The notes under the pieces: generated by a model
What the model was told of the DNA's origin: nothing
The model's database searches: none
The model's input: only the letters and a program-made list of their open reading frames with translations
NCBI RefSeq assembly: GCF_021497505.1
Contig: NZ_CP069349.1
Coordinates: 1,141,861-1,205,860, forward strand
Length of the DNA: 64,000 bases
Reading direction: 5' to 3'
DNA from: Turicibacter sp. TJ11
GTDB taxonomy: Bacteria; Bacillota_I; Bacilli_A; MOL361; Turicibacteraceae
Program-made: the position numbers and the translations under genes
Shown: piece after piece, positions 20,042-28,950 of the stretch
Layout of the letters: every line of letters begins with the position of its first letter
Position numbering within the stretch: position 1 is the stretch's first letter

Positions 20042-20712
20042 ACATTTTTCACCGCTTTGTATCCAAGCCCTCGAACAGAGATGAGATCGAATTCAGGATA
20101 ATTCGAAAAACGTTTTCTTAATCGATTAATATGGACATTCACCGTTGTATCCGTACTTTCTGTTTGAAGCCCCCAAATTTCATCCATTAGCTGAATTCGA
20201 GTAAAGACACGTCCGGGATAAGATAACAGTTTATAAAGTAAATAAAATTCTTTTTGGGGAAGTGTTTGACTTTCACCTTCACGCGTCACTGTTAGTGAAT
20301 CATAATCTAGTGTCACACTGCCAATAGTTAGTTTTCGTTCATTTACGATTTGTGAGCGACGTAATAACGCTCGGACTCGCAAAAGCATTTCTTCCACATC
20401 AATCGGCTTGGTCATATAATCATCTGTCCCGACAATAAATCCTTTTTTCTTATCTTCCGGTAATTGTTTGGCAGACACCATTAAGATCGGTAAGTTAAAG
20501 TTAGCCTCTCTTAACTGTCGAGCTACCTCATATCCATCCATTTTAGGCATCATAATATCTAAAAGAATTAAGTCCACATGCTGACGTTCTAAAGTAGTCA
20601 AAACTTCTTCTCCATCTTGTGCAGTTAAGACTTCATAACCTTCTCGTTTTAAAACGGTTTCAAGTAGCTTTCTCGCATGTTTATCATCTTCTGCCACTAA
20701 AATATGAATCAT
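20038..20712 (-). CDS. OmpR-family response regulator
   Basis: 224 residues: receiver domain with acidic pair EDD at 8-10, phosphorylated Asp 52 in LILLDIMMPKMDG, Lys in TKPI, then a winged-helix DNA-binding domain (LPQKEFYLLYKLLSYPGRVF, TVNVHINRLRKRF). The ATG at 20712 is seven bases after GAGG; the GTG two codons earlier is too close to it. The gene overlaps the kinase start (ATGA). Candidate targets are its own operon and the downstream ABC exporter. Confidence 0.9.
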   Translation of the reverse strand: MIHILVAEDDKHARKLLETVLKREGYEVLTAQDGEEVLTTLERQHVDLILLDIMMPKMDGYEVARQLREANFNLPILMVSAKQLPEDKKKGFIVGTDDYMTKPIDVEEMLLRVRALLRRSQIVNERKLTIGSVTLDYDSLTVTREGESQTLPQKEFYLLYKLLSYPGRVFTRIQLMDEIWGLQTESTDTTVNVHINRLRKRFSNYPEFDLISVRGLGYKAVKNV

Positions 20713-20997
20713 CTTCACACCTCACTAAAAAGTCTACCTCTCCATTTAAATCCCTTTAAATGATATGAAATAAACATAAACTCTACATATTCTAAACCAC
20801 TACACATTTTTGTTTCCCTAAAATAGCCGTTTAAACTGACTGATCACCTAATGAAATCAGTAGCATAGTTAAAAAATCACGTTACTATTTTATTAAGATT
20901 TTTTCTAATTAAAAGCTGTGGCTAGTTTTATTATTATAACATAATTTCTTTCTCATAAATGCCAGGCTTGTTTCAATCCCTCATATTTAATCAATGA
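20713..20997. other. Upstream region of two-component operon
   Basis: AT-rich intergenic DNA between the response regulator start and the terminator of the membrane gene at 21028. No gene seen. GAGGTGTGAAG before 20712 is the ribosome site. Confidence 0.5.
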
Positions 20998-21036
20998 AAA
21001 AAGTGACCTTAATGAAAATCGTTCAGGTCACTTTTT
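20998..21036 (-). terminator. Terminator after YwaF-like gene
   Basis: AAAAAGTGACCT (20998-21009) and AGGTCACTTTTT (21025-21036) are perfect complements; the stop codon of the gene lies within the stem. Confidence 0.85.
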
Positions 21037-21786
21037 GTTATTTAAGAAACGACTCATCAACCATGCAAATAATCCTGGTCCAACTAAATAAGAACAGACA
21101 GCCATGACTGTATAAGCAACTGGATGATTGGCTTGAAGCTGACTAATCCACTCAAATGGAACATTAAATGGTTCACGCAAAATCATTAAATTTAATCCAT
21201 ACATGGTATTCATCACAATACAAATGAGCGCCGAACTTAAAAAATAAAACCCAAAATAAAGAAATGTTCGTTTATTAATGACGACGCGTCGATGAATCAT
21301 ATATAAAACACCTAAATATATCATCATCATATGAAAAAGCAAACTATAAAGACATAAGAAGTGCCAAATAGGATAACGCATTAATGAAGTCGTTGGCATC
21401 AATAAGAATCCAACTCCTCCTAGCAGACATCCAATAACAATATAAGCATCCCCAATCTCTTTAATCATCCCTTTTCCATAGCCACTAAACCAAGTGGCGT
21501 AGATGAATAAAGAACAAAACGATAAAGGAAACCACGCATCAATCCAGCTATAACCATAATAAAAGTTATAGCCGATTTTAATCAGCTCTAAAACAGTGAT
21601 TGTTATCGCAAAACAACGCGTCATATGTTGAACTTGATCCCAAGTCAAACGCCTTGACATAAAGAAAGCTAAGCATAAAATGACAAAGCAAATCCCTAAG
21701 GCGATGAAGTGAGGCATCGTAAACATACCTGCAGGTTCATAGGCATCTAATGGAGCAAAAAATAATTGTCCTAACTTTGTAAACAT
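21028..21786 (-). CDS. YwaF/TIGR02206-family integral membrane protein
   Basis: 252 residues with about seven membrane segments. FTMPHFIALG near residue 25, then the central WFPLSFCSLFIYATW and WHFLCLYSLLFHMMM match the TIGR02206 (YwaF-like, TMEM164-related) family. Biochemical role is not established. It follows the glycosyltransferase gene by six bases and shares its operon, so a part in envelope or exopolymer assembly is plausible (inference). GAAGGTTAG precedes the ATG. Confidence 0.75.
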   Translation of the reverse strand: MFTKLGQLFFAPLDAYEPAGMFTMPHFIALGICFVILCLAFFMSRRLTWDQVQHMTRCFAITITVLELIKIGYNFYYGYSWIDAWFPLSFCSLFIYATWFSGYGKGMIKEIGDAYIVIGCLLGGVGFLLMPTTSLMRYPIWHFLCLYSLLFHMMMIYLGVLYMIHRRVVINKRTFLYFGFYFLSSALICIVMNTMYGLNLMILREPFNVPFEWISQLQANHPVAYTVMAVCSYLVGPGLFAWLMSRFLNNKK

Positions 21787-21792
21787 ATTGAT

Positions 21793-23037
21793 CTAACCTT
21801 CTTTAATTTCTGCTAATGTTTTGGCACGACTATGTTCAATTGGTTGCCACTCTACCTTTTTAAAGAATGCCACAATGGTAATTGGAATATAGGTGAACAT
21901 AAAAAATGGGAACGTAAAAATATACAGTATTTTTTTTAAGCTAGTCGTGTGAATATTTTTCCACTGTGTCCACGTTGTAATCACGGCAATCATCACTAAC
22001 ATGAAGTAAATATTCATGATCATTTGTCCTAACATGGTCAAAATTAAATCCTTTTGATGGTCACTATATTCACCAAATAACAGAACACTTCCGTTAAAAA
22101 TTAATGTAAAAATGGTTAAGATAATAGCAGGCATAATGACCATGAGCATATCATAACACGACATATTACGGCGCTCGAACGTTCCTTTAAATAAATCTAA
22201 ACCGTAGCGATGAAAGACTTGAAAAAATCCTTTTGCCCATCTTAAACGTTGTTTAAACGATTGCTCAAACGTGACAGGCTGTTCATCATAAAGCATCGCT
22301 TTTTGACAGTAACCAATTTTTTCACCTGTTAACACGTTATCTATTGTAAACTGAATATCTTCCGTTAATAAGAAAAATTTCCAGCCCCCATATTTTTCAA
22401 TAATTCGACGGCTAAATAAAAAACCAGTTCCTGAAACCGCACAACTATTACCAAGCAACATACGACCACGATTTAAAAACTCTGATTCCCATAAAAACCA
22501 TAATGCATAACCGGCTGTAATCCAGTTATCGCCATAATTTTTTGAATTTCGATAACTTGTGATGATATCATAGCCATTTGAAAAGGTCTTATTCATCTCT
22601 GAAATATAATTTCGATCTAAGACATTATCTGCATCAAAAACAAAATAACCATCAAACGGCTCGTAATCACATTCAATTTTTTCTAGTAAATAGTCCATCG
22701 CATAACCTTTTCCAACCTTTGTTTGATTAAATCGCTCATAAACAACAGCTCCCATCTCTTTGGCACATTTAGCTGTTGCATCGGTGCAATTATCTGCAAC
22801 AACAAAGACAGTGAGTTGATTTTGATCATACGTTTGTTTATTAAGGCTATCAATTAAATGTTTAATCACTGACTCTTCATTACGAGCAGCAATTAACACA
22901 GCAAAACGATGAGGCTTTGCTTGCTCTTGGCGTGACTCATTTTTAAAAAATGAGGCTATCACATATAAAAACTGATAACTATAGCAGAGAAAAAAAACGA
23001 TAGCAATCACTAAGTTAATCAAAATAATTTTTTGCAT
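21793..23037 (-). CDS. Family 2 glycosyltransferase, membrane-bound processive type
   Basis: 414 residues. One N-terminal membrane helix, then a GT2 domain: FAVLIAARNEESVIKHLID, DxD-type VFDADNVLD (metal/UDP binding), SGTGFLFSR, TEDIQFT (catalytic acid region) and QRLRWAKGF (QxxRW), followed by three or four C-terminal membrane helices. These features place it with cellulose/hyaluronan-synthase-like and glycolipid GT2 enzymes that build polymers or glycolipids at the inner membrane. AAGGAGAGTACT precedes the ATG. It is divergent from an LTA-synthase-like gene, which suggests a shared envelope function. Confidence 0.85.
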   Translation of the reverse strand: MQKIILINLVIAIVFFLCYSYQFLYVIASFFKNESRQEQAKPHRFAVLIAARNEESVIKHLIDSLNKQTYDQNQLTVFVVADNCTDATAKCAKEMGAVVYERFNQTKVGKGYAMDYLLEKIECDYEPFDGYFVFDADNVLDRNYISEMNKTFSNGYDIITSYRNSKNYGDNWITAGYALWFLWESEFLNRGRMLLGNSCAVSGTGFLFSRRIIEKYGGWKFFLLTEDIQFTIDNVLTGEKIGYCQKAMLYDEQPVTFEQSFKQRLRWAKGFFQVFHRYGLDLFKGTFERRNMSCYDMLMVIMPAIILTIFTLIFNGSVLLFGEYSDHQKDLILTMLGQMIMNIYFMLVMIAVITTWTQWKNIHTTSLKKILYIFTFPFFMFTYIPITIVAFFKKVEWQPIEHSRAKTLAEIKEG

Positions 23038-23397
23038 AGTACTCTCCTTAAATTGACCTAGCAGTCGGGATGATTAATTTAAATCTTTGTCTCTTTTTTA
23101 TTCTATTACATGACAATCGCATGTTTATTTAACACAAAAGGAGCTTGACGATTAAATGGCCATGAATTTATTGTTTCCTTTTTCATTTCTTTTAGACCGA
23201 TTTTTGTCGTTTTCTTTTTTACCGTCAAGCTACTAGGATTAAAACATCTATCTCTCTATTTAAAGAAATTAATGACTTTTTATCAAGGGATTGAATGATA
23301 TCTATACAAAAAATTCATGTTCTCATGATATTTTCCACACTAAATCCACAGTTTTTTCGACATAAAGGACACACTTATTTGTTATTTAAACAGTTAA

Positions 23398-23435
23398 GAC
23401 TGCGTTGAATGATCATTTATTTTACAAACGCAGTC
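23398..23435. other. Perfect 9-bp inverted repeat in divergent intergenic region
   Basis: GACTGCGTT (23398-23406) and AACGCAGTC (23427-23435) flank a 20-base loop, 80 bases upstream of the LTA-synthase-like gene. The A/T-rich tail (ATTTTACG) is not a good terminator; an operator or leader hairpin is possible. The rest of 23038-23516 shows nothing recognisable. Confidence 0.4.
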
Positions 23436-23516
23436 ATTTTACGACATCTTATCGATGATAACAAAATGAACTCATTCGTATGAATGTGACTTTTTATTAT
23501 GAGCGAGGAACTTATT

Positions 23517-26216
23517 ATGAAAAATAAAATAATCTCAATGATCCTTAGCACACTACTTGGCTATGGAATTTTATCTTGGATCACAAGCCAAACTCAGTCG
23601 CTAACATTAGGCGTTATGGTAACACTGATCTGGATGGCCTTTTATCTTTTTTTAAGACATAAGACAAAAGAATGTCCTTCACTTACTAAGGTAGAACAAT
23701 TCGTCATCTTCTTATTAACTATCATGCTGTTGAGTTATACAAACTTGACCATTGAACGACCTCTTTCCTTTTTAACTCGTCCGTATACGATCAGTATAAT
23801 CTCAAACGACTCAACTCATCCGATTGAAATCTCTGAAATTAGTGTCAATAATGAAACAATTAATTTAGCATTATTTAGTGAGACATCAGATTGGAGTTAT
23901 CAAGAAACATTAAGCACGACTTCTAACACACCACTGACGCTGAGTGGTTTAACGAATGAGTCAATTAATGTCTCTTTTTTAAAAACATCAAAATCAGGCA
24001 GCGTCTCGATTTATCAAAATGATACGCTCATTAAGACGTTAGATTTATCAAGTAACACAGAGTATTCATTTAAAACGAAAATTTCAAAGGATTTTCTCAT
24101 TCTTTTAATTCCTGCCTATATCGGAACTATATGCATGGTTTATCTATCGTTTAGCAAGTTATTTCAGTGGTGTCAACTAAAAGTTAATGCGCCTTTTCTA
24201 ATCTTTAAGAAAGATCTATCGACTCATGGTATTTTATACGTTAGTTTACCTATTTTATTTTTAACGCTTTTTAAATGGACTGCACTCACTAACATCAGTC
24301 TTCGTCCTTATTTGTTAGCTTTATTTTTTGTAATCATGCCAATGATTGAAGTCATCTTATTTAAAAATAATCCGATTAAGTCATCTAAAACTAACGCATG
24401 TCGGATGATTTTTTACCTTTTATATGCTTCAATCCTAACGATGATTGGCATGCAAGTGATTTATTTCTTTCCAAATTTTGATGTTGCCATGACTTGGATT
24501 ACGCATCACGTCAATCTCATTTTTCTATCTTCAACCATTATCTTTAGTATGAGTGTTCTTTGTTTTTGTTTGTTCAATCACTTAGTGTTAGCCATTGGAG
24601 TTTCCACCCTTTTAATGATTGGGGTCGCAATTGCTAACTTTTATAAAATGCTTGTTGTTGGCGAACCGATTTATCCATCAGATGTCTCGATGATAACCAA
24701 CCTGACAGATATTATTGGTTACGTGAAAGATCTTTTATCTCCAACTGTTTTAACAGCACTATTTATCGGGGTAACGTTATTTATCATTTGTTCTTTCATC
24801 TTTCGTCAAGGCTTTAAGTTAAGCATGAAGCAACGTGTTGTCTTGTTCACTTTATTTAGTATTTATTTAGGCTCTATTTTTTATTACGAAAAAACACCAC
24901 TTAAAACGCTGGTGAATCAAACGGTTTATTTTACTAAATGGAATCAATTAAATAACTATCAACAAAATGGATTTTTATTTGGATTCATTACGAATCTTCA
25001 AAATGAATTAATGATTAAAAATGAAAACTACAACGAGAAAAATATGACTGACTTAGTCGATTACTATACAAAAAAAGCCAAAGACTATAACGAATCTAAA
25101 GAGTCATCTCAGCTACCAAACATTATAACAATCGTGAGTGAATCATTAAGTGATCCACTGGTTTTTGATCAATTAACTTTTAGTGAAGATCCGCTCTCAA
25201 ATCTTCGTCAGTATATGCGAACCTACTCATCCGGACAATTTCTATCACCTTTTAAAGGAAACCGTACTGCGAATGTTGAGTTTGAATATTTAACGGGCTT
25301 TTCTAATTCATTGTTATTAGAAGGTACTATTCCATTTCAACAAGCTTTAAGCACTAAGGATAAAATCCCATCTTTCATTTCCTTTATGACCGATTTTGGC
25401 TACTCATCTGTTGCCATTCACCCTAATAATCCAGCTTTTTATAAACGAAAGGTTGTCTATCCAGCGATTGGGTTCCAACGTTTTTTATCGATTAATAATA
25501 TGAAAAATCTAGAGTATATTGAGAGCGAAAAATATGTCAGTGATGAATCGGTATTTAATGAACTTTATGATGAACTGATCGCCTCTGATCAACCCCTTCT
25601 TGCTTATGGCCTAACCATGGCGAATCATATTGCTATTTTTGATCAAAAATTTGGCGACAATACAATTGAAGTTGTGAATTCAACAGGTGAACACGAAACA
25701 GAAATGGAAACGTATGCGGAAGGCTTAAAACAAAGCGACGTCGCTTTAAAAGAATTTATCACAAAAATTGAACAATATGATGAACCGACCATTGTCATCT
25801 TCTTTGGTGATCACTTAATTAATTTTCAATCTGATATTCATGAACGACACGGATATATTGAAAAAGACACTGATGCCGCTCGTACAAAAATGTTCTTTGA
25901 AACCCCGCTTCTTATCATGTCGAATCTAGAAGATTTCAGCATCGAAAACATTCATGACATTAGTCCTATCTTTATTGCTCCAATCGTTTTAAAGGAGCTA
26001 AACTTACCGTTATCGCCATTTTATCTTTTCTTACTTGATCTATATGATCAATTTAGCGTGTTACATAATAACTTCAAACTCGATGCGAATCAAAATCAAG
26101 TTGATGAGCTAACCGATGAACAAGAACAATTGCTACTCGCTCTTGAACTGATTCAATATGATATTTTAGAAGGAAAAGAGTATACGGCAGCTACGTTCTT
26201 TAACGCTCCTAATTAA
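23517..26216 (+). CDS. LTA-synthase-like membrane sulfatase-fold enzyme
   Basis: 899 residues. A long N-terminal part with about ten membrane helices and an outer segment (residues 90-185), then an extracellular alkaline-phosphatase/sulfatase domain from about 535. Metal and catalytic positions of LtaS-type enzymes are visible: IITIVSESLSDP (Glu near 541), GNRTANVEFEYL (nucleophile Thr near 584) and VIFFGDHL (Asp-His near 764). The family transfers glycerol-phosphate or similar groups from lipids to envelope polymers. It is longer than standard LtaS (about 650) because of extra membrane segments. The ATG at 23517 has GAGGAAC upstream; the ATG at 23499 has no ribosome site. Confidence 0.82.
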   Translation: MKNKIISMILSTLLGYGILSWITSQTQSLTLGVMVTLIWMAFYLFLRHKTKECPSLTKVEQFVIFLLTIMLLSYTNLTIERPLSFLTRPYTISIISNDSTHPIEISEISVNNETINLALFSETSDWSYQETLSTTSNTPLTLSGLTNESINVSFLKTSKSGSVSIYQNDTLIKTLDLSSNTEYSFKTKISKDFLILLIPAYIGTICMVYLSFSKLFQWCQLKVNAPFLIFKKDLSTHGILYVSLPILFLTLFKWTALTNISLRPYLLALFFVIMPMIEVILFKNNPIKSSKTNACRMIFYLLYASILTMIGMQVIYFFPNFDVAMTWITHHVNLIFLSSTIIFSMSVLCFCLFNHLVLAIGVSTLLMIGVAIANFYKMLVVGEPIYPSDVSMITNLTDIIGYVKDLLSPTVLTALFIGVTLFIICSFIFRQGFKLSMKQRVVLFTLFSIYLGSIFYYEKTPLKTLVNQTVYFTKWNQLNNYQQNGFLFGFITNLQNELMIKNENYNEKNMTDLVDYYTKKAKDYNESKESSQLPNIITIVSESLSDPLVFDQLTFSEDPLSNLRQYMRTYSSGQFLSPFKGNRTANVEFEYLTGFSNSLLLEGTIPFQQALSTKDKIPSFISFMTDFGYSSVAIHPNNPAFYKRKVVYPAIGFQRFLSINNMKNLEYIESEKYVSDESVFNELYDELIASDQPLLAYGLTMANHIAIFDQKFGDNTIEVVNSTGEHETEMETYAEGLKQSDVALKEFITKIEQYDEPTIVIFFGDHLINFQSDIHERHGYIEKDTDAARTKMFFETPLLIMSNLEDFSIENIHDISPIFIAPIVLKELNLPLSPFYLFLLDLYDQFSVLHNNFKLDANQNQVDELTDEQEQLLLALELIQYDILEGKEYTAATFFNAPN

Positions 26217-26432
26217 TCAAACATGAGTTACAATCATGATTCTTTTAACTCCTGGTGAATCTTTAAAAAGGTATAACTAAACGAAGAAACTTTTTATTCA
26301 GTCAATAAATAAAAAATAGTTCAAATAACGATTCTCTTATTGTTTAAAACTAAAAATATTTTCCATAACATAATCGTAAGTGAAAAACTTGCAACTTTCT
26401 AACTCCTTTTTTTTCATTAATTCCCTTTCATT

Positions 26433-26463
26433 AAACAACTGGTTCTCAATCAGTTGTTTTTTT
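26433..26463 (+). terminator. Terminator downstream of LTA-synthase-like gene
   Basis: AAACAACTG (26433-26441) and CAGTTGTTT (26451-26459) pair around a short loop, then TTTT. It is 217 bases beyond the stop, leaving a long AT-rich 3' region with no gene. Confidence 0.75.
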
Positions 26464-26470
26464 ATGGCAA

Positions 26471-26547
26471 GAGATTGTTTTTCAAAGATAAAAAACGAAG
26501 GCTATCGCGCTCTTTATCTAAAGATTTTTATAGAAATAAACAATCTC
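26471..26547. other. Nested inverted repeats (possible structured RNA or mini-element)
   Basis: Outer repeat GAGATTGTTT (26471-26480)/AAACAATCTC (26538-26547), inner repeat AGATAAA (26486-26492)/TTTATCT (26513-26519). The two nest to give one long interrupted stem just past the terminator. Function unknown. Confidence 0.35.
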
Positions 26548-26599
26548 TAAACATAGATTATTTAGTTAAAACTTTACAACAAATCACCCAAAACCATTA

Positions 26600-26649
26600 T
26601 TTACAAAAAAAGGAAAAAGGTTATAATGAATATATAGTTTGATATCAAA
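26600..26649 (+). promoter_or_regulatory. Promoter and palindromic operator of the MarR gene
   Basis: TTTACA (26600-26605), 16-base spacer, TATAAT (26622-26627). The perfect palindrome TTTGATATCAAA at 26638-26649 covers the expected transcription start. A near-copy precedes the ABC gene at 27141, so this is very likely the operator of the MarR protein. Confidence 0.75.
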
Positions 26650-26671
26650 TAATTAGTGAGGAGTCCAGTTA

Positions 26672-27109
26672 ATGAAACCAAATTGTGTAGGAAAAGAAAT
26701 ACATTCCGTAGGAAATCTAATTAAAAGACAAGTCGATAATTTAAGTTCTATTCGATATGCTGATCAACTAACCGGCACAAATGGATGGATTATTGATTAC
26801 TTATATCATCATCAAGACCAAGATATTTTTCAAAAGGATATCGAGGAAATATTTGAAGTCACTCGCTCGACCGCTTCAAAGGTAATTACTTTAATGGAAA
26901 AGAAAGGAATGCTCACTCGAACTACTGTCCCTCACGATGCGAGGTTAAAAAAATTAACGTTAACTCCGTTAGCATTAGAAATGGAGGCGACGATTCTCAA
27001 CGATATTCAGCAATTTGAAAAACAATTAATTAAGGGCTTAAATGAACAAGAAATTAATTTTTTATTTCACTGTTTATCAAAAATCAGAAATAATATTAGA
27101 TCATTTTAA
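26672..27109 (+). CDS. MarR-family transcriptional regulator
   Basis: 145 residues. A winged helix at about 50-110: FQKDIEEIFEVTRSTASKVI is the recognition helix region and ARLKKLTLTPLAL the wing end. MarR dimers bind palindromes and release them on ligand binding. GTGAGGAG precedes the ATG. The gene heads a cluster with two ABC half-transporters; it most likely represses itself and the exporter, releasing when the drug is present (inference supported by the shared palindrome). Confidence 0.88.
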   Translation: MKPNCVGKEIHSVGNLIKRQVDNLSSIRYADQLTGTNGWIIDYLYHHQDQDIFQKDIEEIFEVTRSTASKVITLMEKKGMLTRTTVPHDARLKKLTLTPLALEMEATILNDIQQFEKQLIKGLNEQEINFLFHCLSKIRNNIRSF

Positions 27110-27140
27110 GTAAGAGTCATCAGTTTTTTATGCCCTAATT

Positions 27141-27154
27141 GTTTGATGTCAAAC
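27141..27154 (+). promoter_or_regulatory. Second MarR-type operator, upstream of ABC exporter pair 2
   Basis: GTTTGATGTCAAAC differs from the palindrome at the MarR promoter by one base in the 12-base core. It lies 39 bases upstream of the ABC start codon. Confidence 0.7.
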
Positions 27155-27192
27155 AAAATATCAAAATTAGATCAAAGATAGGGGGAATTTGT

Positions 27193-28950
27193 ATGATTAA
27201 TCGCTTATCACAATCGATTCGAGAATATAAAAAAGATTCGATTTTAGCACCGATCTACGTTTCTTTAGAAGTTCTCTTAGAAGTTGTCATTCCAATCCTA
27301 ATGGCAAGTTTAATCGATTATGGAATCGATGCGGGAAATTTAAATTATGTTATAAAAATGGGGGTTATGTTATTAGTCTTTGCTGCTATTAGTTTATTAA
27401 CAGGAGCTTTAGCCGGTCGAAGTGCAGCTATTGCATCATCAGGATTTGCTAAAAATCTTCGTCAAGATATGTATTATAATGTTCAAAACTTTTCATTTTC
27501 TAACATTGATAAATTTTCAACGGCGAGTATTGTCACGCGTTTAACGACAGATGTCACCAATGTGCAAAATGCTTTTCAGATGATTATTCGCATGGCTTTT
27601 CGTGCGCCAATCATGTTAACGTTCGCAATGATTGCAGCTTTTAGAATTCATGCCCAATTATCTTTAATCTTTCTAGTCGCAGTTCCAATCCTTGGAATCG
27701 GGTTATATATCATTATGATTAATGCACATCCAATATTTGAACGCATTTTTCAAATTTATGATCGATTAAATAACATCATCCAAGAAAATTTACATGGTAT
27801 TCGTGTCGTTAAATCTTTTATTCGTGAAGAATATGAAGAAGAAAAATTCATGAATGTTTCGGATCAAATTTATCAAAACTTTACAAAGGCTGAAAAAATA
27901 TTAGCATTTAATATGCCTTTAATGCAATTTTGTATGTACTCTTGTACTTTACTCATCTCTTGGTTTGGTGCTCGTTTAATTATTACAACAGGTAATGATC
28001 CTGTTTCAGGACTTAGTACCGGACAATTAATGAGTTTAATCGCTTATGCTACTCAAATTTTAATGAGTTTAATGATGTTATCAATGGTTTTTGTCATGAT
28101 AACTATTTCTCGTGCATCGGCTGAGCGTATTGTTGAAGTGTTAGAAGAAGAGAGTGATTTAAAAAATGGTGCTCATCCGATTTATGAAGTGAAAGATGGT
28201 TCAATTACATTCGAAAATGTTTCATTTAAATACTATCAATCAGCTGAAAAAGAATGTCTAAAACAAATTAATTTAACCATTGAATCAGGACAAACAATTG
28301 GAATTATCGGAGGAACTGGATCATCTAAAACAAGTCTAGTTCAGCTGATTCCACGTCTGTACGATGTTACAAAAGGACGTGTAACGGTTGGTGGCGTAGA
28401 TGTTCGTGACTATGATTTAGAATCACTTCGTCAACAAGTTGCGATGGTTCTTCAAAAGAATATCCTATTCTCAGGAACAATTAAAGAAAACCTTCGTTGG
28501 GGAAATGAACAAGCAACAGACGAAGAATTAAAAAGAGCTTGTGAATTAGCACAAGCTGATGACTTCATTCAAAACTTTCCTGATGGATATGATACTTATA
28601 TCGAGCAAGGTGGAAGCAATGTATCAGGTGGTCAAAAACAACGTCTATGTATTGCACGTGCTTTACTAAAAAAACCTAAAATTTTAATTTTAGATGATTC
28701 AACAAGTGCTGTTGATACGAAGACAGATGCTTTAATTCGTCAAGGATTCGCTTCAGATATCCCAAATACGACAAAAATCATTATTGCTCAACGTATCTCC
28801 TCTATTCAAGATGCTGATCAAATTCTTGTTATGAATGACGGAGAAATTAACGCGATTGGAACTCATGATGAATTATTAAAGACATGTTCAATTTATCAAG
28901 AAGTATATCATTCGCAAGTGAATGGAGGGAACGTTGATGAAACAATCTAA
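27193..28950 (+). CDS. ABC exporter half-transporter, degenerate-site partner (pair 2)
   Basis: 585 residues, membrane domain about 1-320 and NBD about 335-580. Walker A reads GGTGSSKTS, so the last glycine of GxxGxGK is replaced by serine; signature VSGGQKQRLCIARAL is normal; Walker B ILILDDSTSAVD lacks the catalytic Glu, and IAQRISSI replaces the H-loop His. It is thus the non-catalytic half of a heterodimer. GATAGGGGGAATTT precedes the ATG at 27193; the frame is open further upstream to 27139. It overlaps the partner gene by 14 bases. Confidence 0.85.
   Translation: MINRLSQSIREYKKDSILAPIYVSLEVLLEVVIPILMASLIDYGIDAGNLNYVIKMGVMLLVFAAISLLTGALAGRSAAIASSGFAKNLRQDMYYNVQNFSFSNIDKFSTASIVTRLTTDVTNVQNAFQMIIRMAFRAPIMLTFAMIAAFRIHAQLSLIFLVAVPILGIGLYIIMINAHPIFERIFQIYDRLNNIIQENLHGIRVVKSFIREEYEEEKFMNVSDQIYQNFTKAEKILAFNMPLMQFCMYSCTLLISWFGARLIITTGNDPVSGLSTGQLMSLIAYATQILMSLMMLSMVFVMITISRASAERIVEVLEEESDLKNGAHPIYEVKDGSITFENVSFKYYQSAEKECLKQINLTIESGQTIGIIGGTGSSKTSLVQLIPRLYDVTKGRVTVGGVDVRDYDLESLRQQVAMVLQKNILFSGTIKENLRWGNEQATDEELKRACELAQADDFIQNFPDGYDTYIEQGGSNVSGGQKQRLCIARALLKKPKILILDDSTSAVDTKTDALIRQGFASDIPNTTKIIIAQRISSIQDADQILVMNDGEINAIGTHDELLKTCSIYQEVYHSQVNGGNVDETI

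Noticed and set aside
23398-23435. Hairpin before the LTA-synthase-like gene as a riboswitch
   Set aside because: Only one simple stem, no terminator tail, no additional helices.
26454-26642. 62-codon plus-strand ORF (basic, starts in a T-run)
   Set aside because: No ribosome site; it starts in the terminator tail and runs across the nested inverted repeat and the MarR promoter.
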